This document shows, one piece after another, positions 18,364 through 25,889 of a DNA stretch of 62,105 nucleotides (positions are counted from its first letter, which is position 1; each line of letters begins with the position of its first letter). Origin of the DNA: an uncultured Collinsella sp. (GTDB lineage Bacteria > Actinomycetota > Coriobacteriia > Coriobacteriales > Coriobacteriaceae); assembly GCA_900551665.1 (NCBI GenBank), contig URWW01000005.1:1-62105 (forward strand). The letters are read 5' to 3'. Below the pieces are notes generated by a model. That model was not told the DNA's origin and did no database searches. It worked only from the letters and a program-made list of their open reading frames with translations. A program made the position numbers and the translations under genes.

Positions 18364-18408
18364 CTACAGCTCGCAAGCCGCCTTGTAGCCGGCCTCGATG
18401 GCGTCGCA
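18364..18408 (-). pseudogene. 3' relic of a flavin oxidoreductase gene
   Basis: 45 bases that match the end of the oxidoreductase gene at 20191-20235 at about 42 positions. Both encode DAIEAGYKAACEL followed by TAG. Nothing upstream of the relic resembles the rest of the enzyme. It is the stub left when a second copy was deleted or replaced by the AlbA_2 gene. Confidence 0.75.
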
Positions 18409-18465
18409 CGATATCGAAGTAGCCTCGCGCCCACCGGGCGTCATGGGCGGATAAGTCATGCCGAC

Positions 18466-19932
18466 CTACGCCCAATACGGGATATAGCGCCGGTATTTAT
18501 CTCCGGCATCCTCGTCTTCGTCCTTGATGAGCCCTTCGTCGCAGCATTCCTTGATCAGACGCGAGATCGCAACGGTATCCTTGCGCGAGTCGCTCAACCC
18601 AAACCGCTCGCGAAGCGATTGATTGCCCATCGAATCATCGCGCGCGTACATGAGGCACGCGTGCCAATACACGGCCTCCCTGCGCTCAGCTTTCTTCATG
18701 CGCGAATAGGAGTCGCCGGAATACAACGTCACGTTCGTCCCAAGACCCTCGTCGCTCTCCACCTTGGGGGCGGCCATATGGAATGCCTCGCACGACGCAA
18801 CCACGATATCCCAGCCACTGCCCTGCTCCTCACACAGGTGCATCTGGCGCAGCAAGCCCGCGAGCGCTGAGTTCCTGCTCTTTGGCTGTGCGTTGAGCAT
18901 GCGCTCTTTTGGAACAAGGGACTCACCGGGGTTTGAAAACACAATCCTGCCGTTAAACACACTTACCACCGGGGAGGAATGTGCATCCGAAAGATCCTGG
19001 TGAATAACCATGTTGGACAAAAGCTCTCGAACCGCGCGTTCTGGATACTCCGCTCGCAAGCGCCTGTAAGCTCCGTCGATCCGCTCGCTTTGCGGCAACA
19101 GCGTGAGTAGGTGGCGGTTTGCCTGCTCAAGCGCGAGGGCGTATCCCACATCAAACGTGACATCACTCGTTTTGTCGAGCACGTCCTTCCCCGCATAGGA
19201 GACAACGCGAATCGGCCGCTTCCTAAGCCCGGCAAACGAGCTGAGCGACTTTGCAACCAGCAGTGCGCCGAGATTCAAAATGGAATATCGACCATTATCT
19301 TGCTTGCGAATGAGATCCTGCTCCTCAAGAAACGGCAAGGCGTCCTCAAGGGCCGTCGGCCTGCGAAGACCGAGCAGGCCGAAATACGCATCGATGTCCA
19401 ATTTCGACGGCAGCTCGTCGAGCTCAACGTCTCGCTCCGCAATCTTTAGCTCAAAATCCCCCGCCTGCAGGCGCTCCCACAAGCGAGCTTCTTTTGCCGA
19501 CCCGGGCTGCAGTCGGACCGTGCTGCTTCCCTCGCGGATAAACGGGGCCCTGTCAAAACAGACGGGCTGACCCACTGCGGCATCGATCTCAAGAACGACA
19601 AACCTCAGGCCATTGCGCTCTATACAGCGAAACTCGTAACTGGCGTGCAGCGACAGAAAGAGACGAAGCCAAATTTGCAGATCCTGACTGCCCTTTCCCT
19701 TTGCATGGTAAGGGTCGAACTGTGTGCCGACGAGCGCATGGGTGTCATCCTCAACACCCCAGATCTTATAGGCGCGCGGACGGCCCAGATACGCCGCGAC
19801 GTTCGCCAGCGCGGAAATATCCCGGCCGATTCTCTCGGGGTCGCTGTTGCCCTCCTTGAATTCAATCCACTCTGTCTCGTTTGGATAACCAATAAGCGAG
19901 TAGATAAGTTCCATATCATCCGCTTCGCCCAC
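18466..19932 (-). CDS. AlbA_2 (Schlafen-type) / HATPase regulator
   Basis: A 488-residue protein of the COG2865 type. Residues 5-135 form the AlbA_2 nucleic-acid-binding domain (ETEWIEFKEG; PRAYKIWGVEDDTHALVGT). A GHKL-ATPase-like domain at about 290-385 carries RELLSNMVIHQDLSDAHSSP. A C-terminal winged helix with NQSLRERFGLSDSRKD follows. Such proteins are annotated as transcriptional regulators or ATP-binding proteins, and a few are tied to phage defence. The function here is unproven. The start is GTG at 19932 (GGGGGT upstream); an ATG six codons later is possible. Four 11-bp direct repeats lie 27-64 bases upstream and are a likely operator. Confidence 0.8.
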   Translation of the reverse strand: MGEADDMELIYSLIGYPNETEWIEFKEGNSDPERIGRDISALANVAAYLGRPRAYKIWGVEDDTHALVGTQFDPYHAKGKGSQDLQIWLRLFLSLHASYEFRCIERNGLRFVVLEIDAAVGQPVCFDRAPFIREGSSTVRLQPGSAKEARLWERLQAGDFELKIAERDVELDELPSKLDIDAYFGLLGLRRPTALEDALPFLEEQDLIRKQDNGRYSILNLGALLVAKSLSSFAGLRKRPIRVVSYAGKDVLDKTSDVTFDVGYALALEQANRHLLTLLPQSERIDGAYRRLRAEYPERAVRELLSNMVIHQDLSDAHSSPVVSVFNGRIVFSNPGESLVPKERMLNAQPKSRNSALAGLLRQMHLCEEQGSGWDIVVASCEAFHMAAPKVESDEGLGTNVTLYSGDSYSRMKKAERREAVYWHACLMYARDDSMGNQSLRERFGLSDSRKDTVAISRLIKECCDEGLIKDEDEDAGDKYRRYIPYWA

Positions 19933-19958
19933 ATCGACCCCCGTTCAGACGATTTGAT

Positions 19959-19996
19959 AACTAGATGATAACTAGAAGGCAACTAAGAGGCAACTA
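19959..19996 (-). promoter_or_regulatory. Four 11-bp-phased TAGTT repeats
   Basis: On the minus strand, TAGTTGCCTCT, TAGTTGCCTTC, TAGTTATCATC and TAGTTATCAAA follow each other with TAGTT spaced exactly 11 bases apart (plus-strand AACTA at 19959, 19970, 19981, 19992). One repeat per helical turn puts all sites on one DNA face. The array sits directly upstream of the AlbA_2 gene start. Confidence 0.65.
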
Positions 19997-20001
19997 AAAA
20001 C

Positions 20002-20080
20002 GTTGCACCAGAATCACAAAGCCGCAGGTAGATGACGCTGCGGTTTTGCCGCTCACCGCGATTTGTGATTCTGGCGCAAC
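20002..20080. repeat. 79-bp inverted-repeat element
   Basis: Arms GTTGCACCAGAATCACAAA (20002-20020) and TTTGTGATTCTGGCGCAAC (20062-20080) pair with one mismatch. Inner CCGCAG/CTGCGG can pair too. It abuts the TAGTT array. A related half-copy lies at 22273-22295. Confidence 0.7.
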
Positions 20081-20190
20081 TAGAACACCCAACGAAGGAG
20101 CGATATCAATGGGGTCTGAACCCGGCTGGACCAAAAAACAAGCGGTCTCGCCGCAGGCGCAGCCAGTGTCCCGAGCGAAACGGATGACCC

Positions 20191-22140
20191 CTACAGCTCG
20201 CAGGCCGCCTTGTAACCGGCCTCGATGGCGTCGCGCAGGTTACCGCACTGCTTTGAATCACCCAGCACGTGGCAGGCAAAGCCCGCCTCGGCCAGTGCGT
20301 CGGCGAGCGCAGTGTTGGGACGGTAGCCCAACGCGAGCACCAAAGTGTCGGCACCCTCAATCACGTGCTCCTCGCCGTCCTTCTCGTAGGAGATGGTGTC
20401 CTCGGTCACGCCCGTGAGCTTGGCCTCGGTGAGCACGTGGACGCCCTTGTCCAGGATGCGGGTCACGAGCACCGCGCGACCGGCACCGCCCTCGTTGGCG
20501 GCGAGCGTCTTGGTCATCTCGATGAGCGTGACGTCGCGGTTGGACGGCGCGAGGTCGTTGACCAGCGGGGCCAGGTAGTCGGCCGTCTCGCAGCCCACGG
20601 AGCCGCCGCCCACGATGACGATCTTCTTGCCCGGGAACGCGCGGCCTGCCAGCAGGTCGTCGGCGGTCATGACCTGCTTGAAGCCCGTCATAAATCCGGG
20701 GACGATGGGCTCGGCTCCATAGGCCAGGACAACCTCGTAGCCCGCGAAGTCGCGCTGGATGTCCTCAGCGGTAAGCTCGACGCCCATGCGGACGTCCACG
20801 CCGGCCTCGGCCAGACGGCTGAACTGGTACTTGATCACGCGGGTGAGCTCCTGCTTTGCCGGCGGGACCGACGCGATGCGCAGCTGGCCGCCGGGCTCCT
20901 CCTGCTTATCCACGAGCACCACGTTGTGGCCGCGGCGCGCAGCGATGTACGCAGCCTCCATGCCTGCGGGGCCCGCACCCACAACAAGCACGTTCTTCTT
21001 CTCGGCAGCCGGCTCAAAGCCCGCCTCGTCGTGCTCGACATCCGGGTTGACCGTGCAGGAAATGGGCTTGCCGAACATGATGCCGTTCAGGCAGCGCAGG
21101 CAGCCGATGCAGGGGCGGACCTCCTCGGCGCGGCCCGCGGCGGCCTTGTTGCAGAACTCGGCGTCGCACAGATTGGCGCGGCCCATCATGCAGATGTCGG
21201 CGGCGCCGTCCTCGATGAGCTCCTCGGCGATCCAAGCCTCGTTGATGCGGCCCACGGTGGCCACGGGGATTTTCACATGCTTCTTGATCTCGCGCGAGAG
21301 GGCGGCGTGGCTGGCCTGCTTGGTGCCCGCGGCGGGGATGGCCGAACCGCGCTTGATGGTGGTGCCGCCGGAGACGTGGATCATGTCGACGCCGACCTTT
21401 TCCAGGCGACGGGACACGTAGATCATGTCGTTGAGGGTGAGGCCGCCGTCGGTGTACTCATCGCCGGAGATGCGCACGTCGATGATGAAGTCCTTGCCGC
21501 AGCGCTCGCGGATCTCGGCGATGACCTCCAGCAGGAAGCGCATGCGCGCGTCCAGGCTGCCGCCGTACTCGTCGGTGCGCTTGTTGTACTGGGGCGAGAG
21601 GAAGCCGCCGAGCATGCCGTGGGCGTGCGCCGCGTGGACCTCGACGCCATCGACGCCAGCCTTCTGCATGCGCACGGCCGCGTCGCCGAACTGGCGGGTA
21701 AGTTCGTGAATCTCGTCGATGGTGATGGGGCGCGGCGCCTCGCGGGCGTAGGACGGGCCCACGAAGGACGGGGCGATGAGGCGCGGCGTGCCGGGCACGT
21801 TGAACGCCATGTAGGCGGGGTGGAACAGCTGCGGCATGATCTTGGCGCCGTACTGGTGGACGGCGGCGGCGAGCTTCTCCCAGCCGGGGATGAAGGTGTC
21901 GTCATAGCAGCACATGTCGCCGGGCAGGTAGGTATAGGTGGGCTCTACGGTCACGACCTCGGTGATGATGAGGCCCACGCCGCCCTTGGCACGCGCGGTG
22001 TAATGGTCGACGAGTGCGTCGGTCACATAGCCGTGATCGGCCAGGTTGGTGGACACGGGCGGCATGAACACGCGGTTCTTGACCTCCTGCGTGCCGACCT
22101 TGATGGGGCTGAACAGCATTGGGTAAGCCTGGGATTCCAT
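20191..22140 (-). CDS. FMN/Fe-S/FAD NADH:flavin oxidoreductase (OYE family)
   Basis: A 649-residue enzyme with the layout of 2,4-dienoyl-CoA reductase, 2-enoate reductase and bile-acid BaiCD/BaiH. An N-terminal FMN barrel (1-360) contains EVHAAHAHGMLGGFLSPQYN and NKRTDEYGGSL. The [4Fe-4S] site is CIGCLRC plus a later Cys in SCTVNPD. Two Rossmann folds follow: VLVVGAGPAGMEAA for FAD near 385 and IVIVGGGSVGCETA for NAD(P) near 525. It reduces activated C=C bonds with NAD(P)H. The substrate is unknown. The ATG at 22140 has AGGGGGAG upstream. The same C-terminal codons recur as a relic at 18364. Confidence 0.88.
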   Translation of the reverse strand: MESQAYPMLFSPIKVGTQEVKNRVFMPPVSTNLADHGYVTDALVDHYTARAKGGVGLIITEVVTVEPTYTYLPGDMCCYDDTFIPGWEKLAAAVHQYGAKIMPQLFHPAYMAFNVPGTPRLIAPSFVGPSYAREAPRPITIDEIHELTRQFGDAAVRMQKAGVDGVEVHAAHAHGMLGGFLSPQYNKRTDEYGGSLDARMRFLLEVIAEIRERCGKDFIIDVRISGDEYTDGGLTLNDMIYVSRRLEKVGVDMIHVSGGTTIKRGSAIPAAGTKQASHAALSREIKKHVKIPVATVGRINEAWIAEELIEDGAADICMMGRANLCDAEFCNKAAAGRAEEVRPCIGCLRCLNGIMFGKPISCTVNPDVEHDEAGFEPAAEKKNVLVVGAGPAGMEAAYIAARRGHNVVLVDKQEEPGGQLRIASVPPAKQELTRVIKYQFSRLAEAGVDVRMGVELTAEDIQRDFAGYEVVLAYGAEPIVPGFMTGFKQVMTADDLLAGRAFPGKKIVIVGGGSVGCETADYLAPLVNDLAPSNRDVTLIEMTKTLAANEGGAGRAVLVTRILDKGVHVLTEAKLTGVTEDTISYEKDGEEHVIEGADTLVLALGYRPNTALADALAEAGFACHVLGDSKQCGNLRDAIEAGYKAACEL

Positions 22141-22272
22141 GAATCTCCCCCTCTTTCGCAAAGCGAAAACAACAAATGTGCGTTTACTGCCGCAATTACT
22201 GTAGCGCAAAAGAGGGAGGACGTAGACGGTCCTCCCTCCCGGATGGGTGGGCTTGAATGGCCGAGGCGGCCT

Positions 22273-22295
22273 GATTTGCGGTTCTGGCGCAACTA
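22273..22295. repeat. Half-copy of the 20062-20082 repeat
   Basis: ATTTGCGGTTCTGGCGCAACTA matches ATTTGTGATTCTGGCGCAACTA at 20061-20082 with two or three changes, in the same orientation. The two copies flank the oxidoreductase gene. Confidence 0.55.
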
Positions 22296-22301
22296 AAGAA
22301 G

Positions 22302-22360
22302 TGCGGCATTACTGCGACAAGGTGCGACATTGCTGCGAAATAGGTGCGAAATAGGTGCGA
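22302..22360. repeat. Six TGCG repeats phased at 10-11 bp
   Basis: TGCG occurs at 22302, 22313, 22323, 22334, 22345 and 22356, mostly as TGCGACA or TGCGAAATAG. Spacings are 11, 10, 11, 11 and 11. The array lies between the truncated AlbA_2-family gene (stop at 22364) and the oxidoreductase gene (start at 22140), so it may be an operator. Confidence 0.6.
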
Positions 22361-22363
22361 AGC

Positions 22364-23050
22364 CTATCGCATAGAATAGTACTGCCCCGGATCGTTGACA
22401 GCCGAGCCGTGCCACTCGAGCGGACCGGAAGGACCCGAAATTCCTTTGAGAACGTTCCCGGCCGTGCGGCGAGTGCGCCCGATGTGGTCGGCGAGCTCCC
22501 TGGCGGTCACTTTGCCATTCGTAAACGCGAGCCGAACCGCGGCCAACTCGTATTCGTCGAGGGAAGCCAGTCTCTCAGCTGAAAGCTTGTCCTCGAGCGC
22601 TTCGCTCCTCCTGACGGTCCGCGCCACGATGTTGTTCTCAAGCGTCAGCTGAACCCTCGTCCCGCCGGGCTCCGTGTATACCGGGTCGTTGAGCAGGGAG
22701 TCCTGCATCTCGGTATAGATGCGCTTGACGCCCTCGTTCAACTCTCGAACCCATCCGAATTCGACCAACGTGCGCGCGATGCGCGGGTTGCGCGAGTAGC
22801 GGGTGGTCCTCATGTTGTCGAGCGTCACGATGTTCAGGAGCGCCCCCGGGCTGACGATCTCAAGGCGGTCATCGAACATCGAGACCCGGATGTAATCGCC
22901 CCGGAACGAGTAGTCGCGATGGGTCACCGCGTTGACGAGCCCCTCAAACCAAGCGAACTCAGGGTATTCTGGCACGGTCTTGAACTCAGTTCTATCAATC
23001 GAACCCCTGCACGATTGGCTTCTGATGCGCAATCTGTTTTCAATCGTCAT
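22364..23050 (-). pseudogene. 5'-truncated AlbA_2/HATPase regulator
   Basis: 228 residues that correspond only to the C-terminal half of a COG2865-type protein: a GHKL-like domain from the start (LVNAVTHRDYSFRGD, FDDRLEIVSPG) and a C-terminal winged helix (GKVTARELADHIGRTRRTAGN). The AlbA_2 domain expected in the first 200 residues is missing. The frame opens at an ATG at 23050, with no clear ribosome site, directly next to an oppositely oriented open frame. It could still make a stable fragment, but I read it as the remnant of a deletion. Confidence 0.7.
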
Positions 23051-23052
23051 GA

Positions 23053-23538
23053 TACTCGGAGCGCTCGACCCTCGACAGCGCCCTGGGCCTCATTGGAACA
23101 AGGCGCCTCATCGGGTCCCCCAGCGTAAAAATCCTCACTTCTGTTGAAGCCGACCAGGAACCCAAATCACTCCGCTTCAAAGCCAAACACACTCAGGGCG
23201 GACCGGCAACCTGGATCTTCTTGGCGCTCGAATCGGAAGAAGGCGGGTCTCAAATCGAAACCGCAAACGCGTTGCTGCGAAGCCTTGACCGCCTGTTCAA
23301 CGAACACGAGCTGTCATTCACGGGCGTATCCGGCGACGAAATCTCATCAATGTCCGATCCGGGGTCTCTCCCCGAAGCAACAAGGCCATTTTGTCCTTCC
23401 CGACGCTCAAGCGTCGAAACAGCCGCTTTTGAGCGCCCGCCGATAGCGCATTCGATTACGTCGCCACAAAACAAGAAGAGGAAGAGGATAAAAACCCTCG
23501 CCCTCACTGTAGCTTTGGTCGCGGGGAGGCGGGTATGA
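23053..23538 (+). pseudogene. Possible 5'-truncated gene remnant
   Basis: An open frame of 161 codons without a credible start codon. It begins right after a TGA at 23050-23052, where the truncated AlbA_2-family gene starts on the other strand. The translation has natural composition (SVKILTSVEADQEPKSL, IFLALESEEGG, RSLDRLFNEHELSF) and then a basic stretch KNKKRKRI-like near the end. I do not recognise the family. Two truncated genes head to head suggest one deletion joined them. The end runs into a tRNA-like relic. Low confidence that it was ever a gene. Confidence 0.3.
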
Positions 23539-23552
23539 ACTAAAGACCTCCG
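23516..23552 (-). pseudogene. Degenerate fMet-tRNA 3' end (old att site)
   Basis: The plus-strand sequence begins TGGTCGCGGGG and ends GACCTCCG. It aligns with the 3' end of the initiator tRNA (35577-35613) at roughly 30 of 37 positions with small gaps. It lacks the anticodon half and cannot be a tRNA. It is best read as a decayed attachment site. Confidence 0.5.
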
Positions 23553-23616
23553 ACTTGTGAGGGTATCAGGCCCTCAGACAGAGCTTGGACTACGGCCGAG
23601 CCCATCACATTGTTTA

Positions 23617-23712
23617 GTCCTATAAACGGTCCAATATCTTCATTTCTAGTCGTTAGATTGGACTAAAATGACCTTGTTTTCGATATTTAGTCGTATCTTA
23701 CGACTAAATATC
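23617..23712. promoter_or_regulatory. Palindromic operator region of the AlbA_2 gene
   Basis: A perfect palindrome with 14-bp arms (GATATTTAGTCGTA at 23682-23695, TACGACTAAATATC at 23699-23712) lies 15 bases before the AGGAG of the next gene. More TAGTC or GACTA half-sites occur near 23618, 23647 and 23661. This suggests cooperative autoregulation; as RNA the palindrome would also fold in the leader. Confidence 0.6.
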
Positions 23713-23737
23713 AGCCGCAAGCCCGTTAGGAGCGATC

Positions 23738-25405
23738 TTGTACTACAGCGATCACGATGTCCTTGAACTCATCGCCCGTATCGAGAAGCCCTACGAGAGC
23801 GAGGTCATCGAGCTCAAGGAAGCGAAGAGCGACTTCAGCTTCAAGGATCTCGGGAAGTATTTCTCCGCGCTGAGCAACGAGGCGATCCTGCGCGGGAAAC
23901 AAGACGCCTGGCTTATCTTCGGAATGGACGACGACAAGGTCGCGTGCGGAACTTCCTACCGAGAAGGAAATCCAGCCAACCTTCGGTCCCTTAAAAAGGA
24001 GATCGCGGACCGCGCGAACAACCGCCTTACCCTGAGAGAGATCCATGAGCTCAGGATTGACGGCAAACGCGTCCTCGCATTTCAAATCCCCGCTGCGACG
24101 CCAGGGATGCCGACGGCGTTCAACAATGCGGCATGGGCGCGCGAGGGCGAATCGCTCGGGCCGCTGCCCATAGATAAGTACGAGCAGATACGCCAAATGC
24201 AGAGGCCTGACTGGAGCGCCCTGGAAATCGAAAATGCCACCTTCGAGGACCTCGACCCCGCGGCCGTGAAGAAGGCGATAGAGCTTTTCCTCTCCAAGCA
24301 CCGGCGCCACTCCGGGGCGTTCGCGGACATGGACGACCGCACGATCCTTGATATGGCAAACCTGACCAAAAACGGCAAAATCACCCCGACGACGCTCATC
24401 CTGCTCGGTAAGCCGGAATCCACCCAGCTGCTCAATGGGATGAGCCCGCGCATCACCTGGACGCTCTACGCCTCAAACGGATCGGTGACCTCTTACGAGC
24501 ACTTCAAGCCGCCCTTCCTTCTCGCAATCGACCAGGTCCTCGGGAAAATCCGTAACGAGAAGTACCGGTTCAACGCAAATGGCGCAAGCCTGTTTCCCTT
24601 TGAGGCGGACCAATACGAGCCCGAGATTATCAGGGAACTCCTGAACAACTGCATCGCCCATCAGGACTATTCCATGCAGGGGCGGATCAACGTCGAGGAA
24701 TTCGAGGACCACCTCGTGTTCCTAAACGAAGGGTCCTTCATTCCGGGGACAATCGAAAACGCGATGCAACCGGGTTTTAAACCAAGCTACTACCGCAACC
24801 CCTTCCTTTCGGAGGCGATGGTGCAGATGGACATGATCGACACGATTGCCATGGGAATCCCCAAGGTATTTCAGATGCAGCGGAAGCGGTATTTCCCCCT
24901 ACCCACCTACGACCTTTCGGATCCAACCCGTGTGCGCGTAAGCGTCTACGGCAAGACCATCAACGAGAGCTACAGCAGGCTCCTCTACGCCAAGCCGGAC
25001 CTCCCGATGGATATCGTCTACCTTTTGGACAAGGTTCAGAAAGGCGCAGAGATCACGAACGAAGAGGCAGCAGAGCTGCATCGGCTCAAGCTTATCGAGG
25101 GCAGGTACCCCCACATCTCCATTACGAACACCTTGGCTTCAAAGACGGGGCAGGAGGTATCATACACGCGCAGCAAAGGTCTCAATGAAGAGGCCTGCAA
25201 GGCGCTTGTCATTCAGATGCTCTCAGAAACGGGACCCGCGCCACGCGCGAAAATCACCGCTCTCCTCAGCGACCTTCTCCCCTCGGGCCTTACCGATGCT
25301 CAAAAGGCCAAGAGGGTATCGAACCTACTAGCGAAGATGAAAAAGGTGGACAAGACCATCGATAGTGACGGGACGGGAAAGACCGCAAGATGGCATGCCC
25401 TGTAA
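23738..25405 (+). CDS. AlbA_2 (Schlafen-type) / HATPase regulator
   Basis: A 555-residue relative of the gene at 18466. The AlbA_2 domain covers residues 10-140 (YESEVIELKEAKSDF; KQDAWLIFGMDDDKVACGTS). A GHKL-like region near 300-345 has RELLNNCIAHQDYSMQG and LVFLNEGSF. The C-terminal 120 residues are helical and probably contain a winged helix. The start is TTG at 23738, supported by AGGAG six bases upstream. Its leader holds a large palindrome and several TAGTC half-sites. The protein is much larger than a simple repressor, so a switch or defence role is possible. It lies between a decayed and a live fMet-tRNA att site. Confidence 0.78.
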   Translation: MYYSDHDVLELIARIEKPYESEVIELKEAKSDFSFKDLGKYFSALSNEAILRGKQDAWLIFGMDDDKVACGTSYREGNPANLRSLKKEIADRANNRLTLREIHELRIDGKRVLAFQIPAATPGMPTAFNNAAWAREGESLGPLPIDKYEQIRQMQRPDWSALEIENATFEDLDPAAVKKAIELFLSKHRRHSGAFADMDDRTILDMANLTKNGKITPTTLILLGKPESTQLLNGMSPRITWTLYASNGSVTSYEHFKPPFLLAIDQVLGKIRNEKYRFNANGASLFPFEADQYEPEIIRELLNNCIAHQDYSMQGRINVEEFEDHLVFLNEGSFIPGTIENAMQPGFKPSYYRNPFLSEAMVQMDMIDTIAMGIPKVFQMQRKRYFPLPTYDLSDPTRVRVSVYGKTINESYSRLLYAKPDLPMDIVYLLDKVQKGAEITNEEAAELHRLKLIEGRYPHISITNTLASKTGQEVSYTRSKGLNEEACKALVIQMLSETGPAPRAKITALLSDLLPSGLTDAQKAKRVSNLLAKMKKVDKTIDSDGTGKTARWHAL

Positions 25406-25448
25406 CAACATGATTGATCTTGCTGTCGGGTGAGCCCCTTTTAACCAT

Positions 25449-25524
25449 GCGCAAACACGCCCTTACGCTTTTACACAAATGCGTAAGGGCGTGTTTGTGT
25501 AAAAGCGTAAGGGCGTGTTTGCGC
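25449..25524. terminator. Giant hairpin with 31-bp perfect arms
   Basis: Arms at 25449-25479 (starts GCGCAAACACGCCCTTACGC) and 25494-25524 are fully complementary. The 14-base loop repeats GCGTAAGGGCGTG, so the left arm can pair with the loop or with the far arm. It follows the AlbA_2 gene stop by 44 bases. It could act as terminator or switch. No T-run follows. The rest of 25406-25692 holds no gene. Confidence 0.55.
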
Positions 25525-25665
25525 ACCGCCGTAATAACACACTTTCCGACCCGCGTCCGAGGCCCTTTCACACCCAAATCTGGATGCCGTGAGCGTCCTT
25601 CCTGATGGCGTCCCCGTAATTTGCAGTCGGAAAATAGTCGGCTCATAGTCGGAAAGCAACAAAAA

Positions 25666-25690
25666 AGCTCGCCGGCATAGCCGACGAGCT
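25666..25690 (-). terminator. Terminator next to the left att repeat
   Basis: AGCTCGCCGGC and GCCGACGAGCT pair with one mismatch. On the minus strand a run of six T follows. It is placed like a terminator for a minus-strand tRNA ending at the att repeat, so it was probably the original fMet-tRNA terminator before insertion. Confidence 0.6.
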
Positions 25691-25692
25691 GC

Positions 25693-25738
25693 AAGTTCTT
25701 GGTCGCGGGGGCAGGATTTGAACCTACGACCTCCGGGT
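25693..25738. repeat. Left attachment repeat (46 bp)
   Basis: Identical over 46 bp to 35570-35615. It starts AAGTTCTTGGTCGC, covers the 3' end of the initiator tRNA up to ACCTCCGGGT and then diverges. It marks the left border of the integrated element. Confidence 0.85.
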
Positions 25739-25848
25739 ATTGTTGTGCTATAGTTCTTATCAGTTTTAATCATAAAGTTTTGGCTGGTAGATACTACTTT
25801 TACTTCCTGCTGTTACTATTTTAATCACTTTGTTTCCCTTTGAAAGTA

Positions 25849-25868
25849 GGGACAATAGTAGGGACACT
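25849..25868. repeat. 20-bp direct repeat inside the left end
   Basis: GGGACAATAGTAGGGACACT occurs here and again at 35496-35515, near both ends of the element and in the same orientation. The placement fits arm-type binding sites for integrase or excisionase. Confidence 0.6.
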
Positions 25869-25889
25869 TCTACATTATTAGGTGAAAAC

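Noticed and set aside
20269..22296. 675-codon open frame on the plus strand
   Set aside because: Antisense of the flavin oxidoreductase; no recognisable motif.
22302..22360. CRISPR array
   Set aside because: The 10-11-bp period leaves no room for spacers; it is a phased short direct repeat.
23516..23602. A functional tRNA on the minus strand
   Set aside because: Only the last part resembles a tRNA; acceptor and anticodon stems do not pair.
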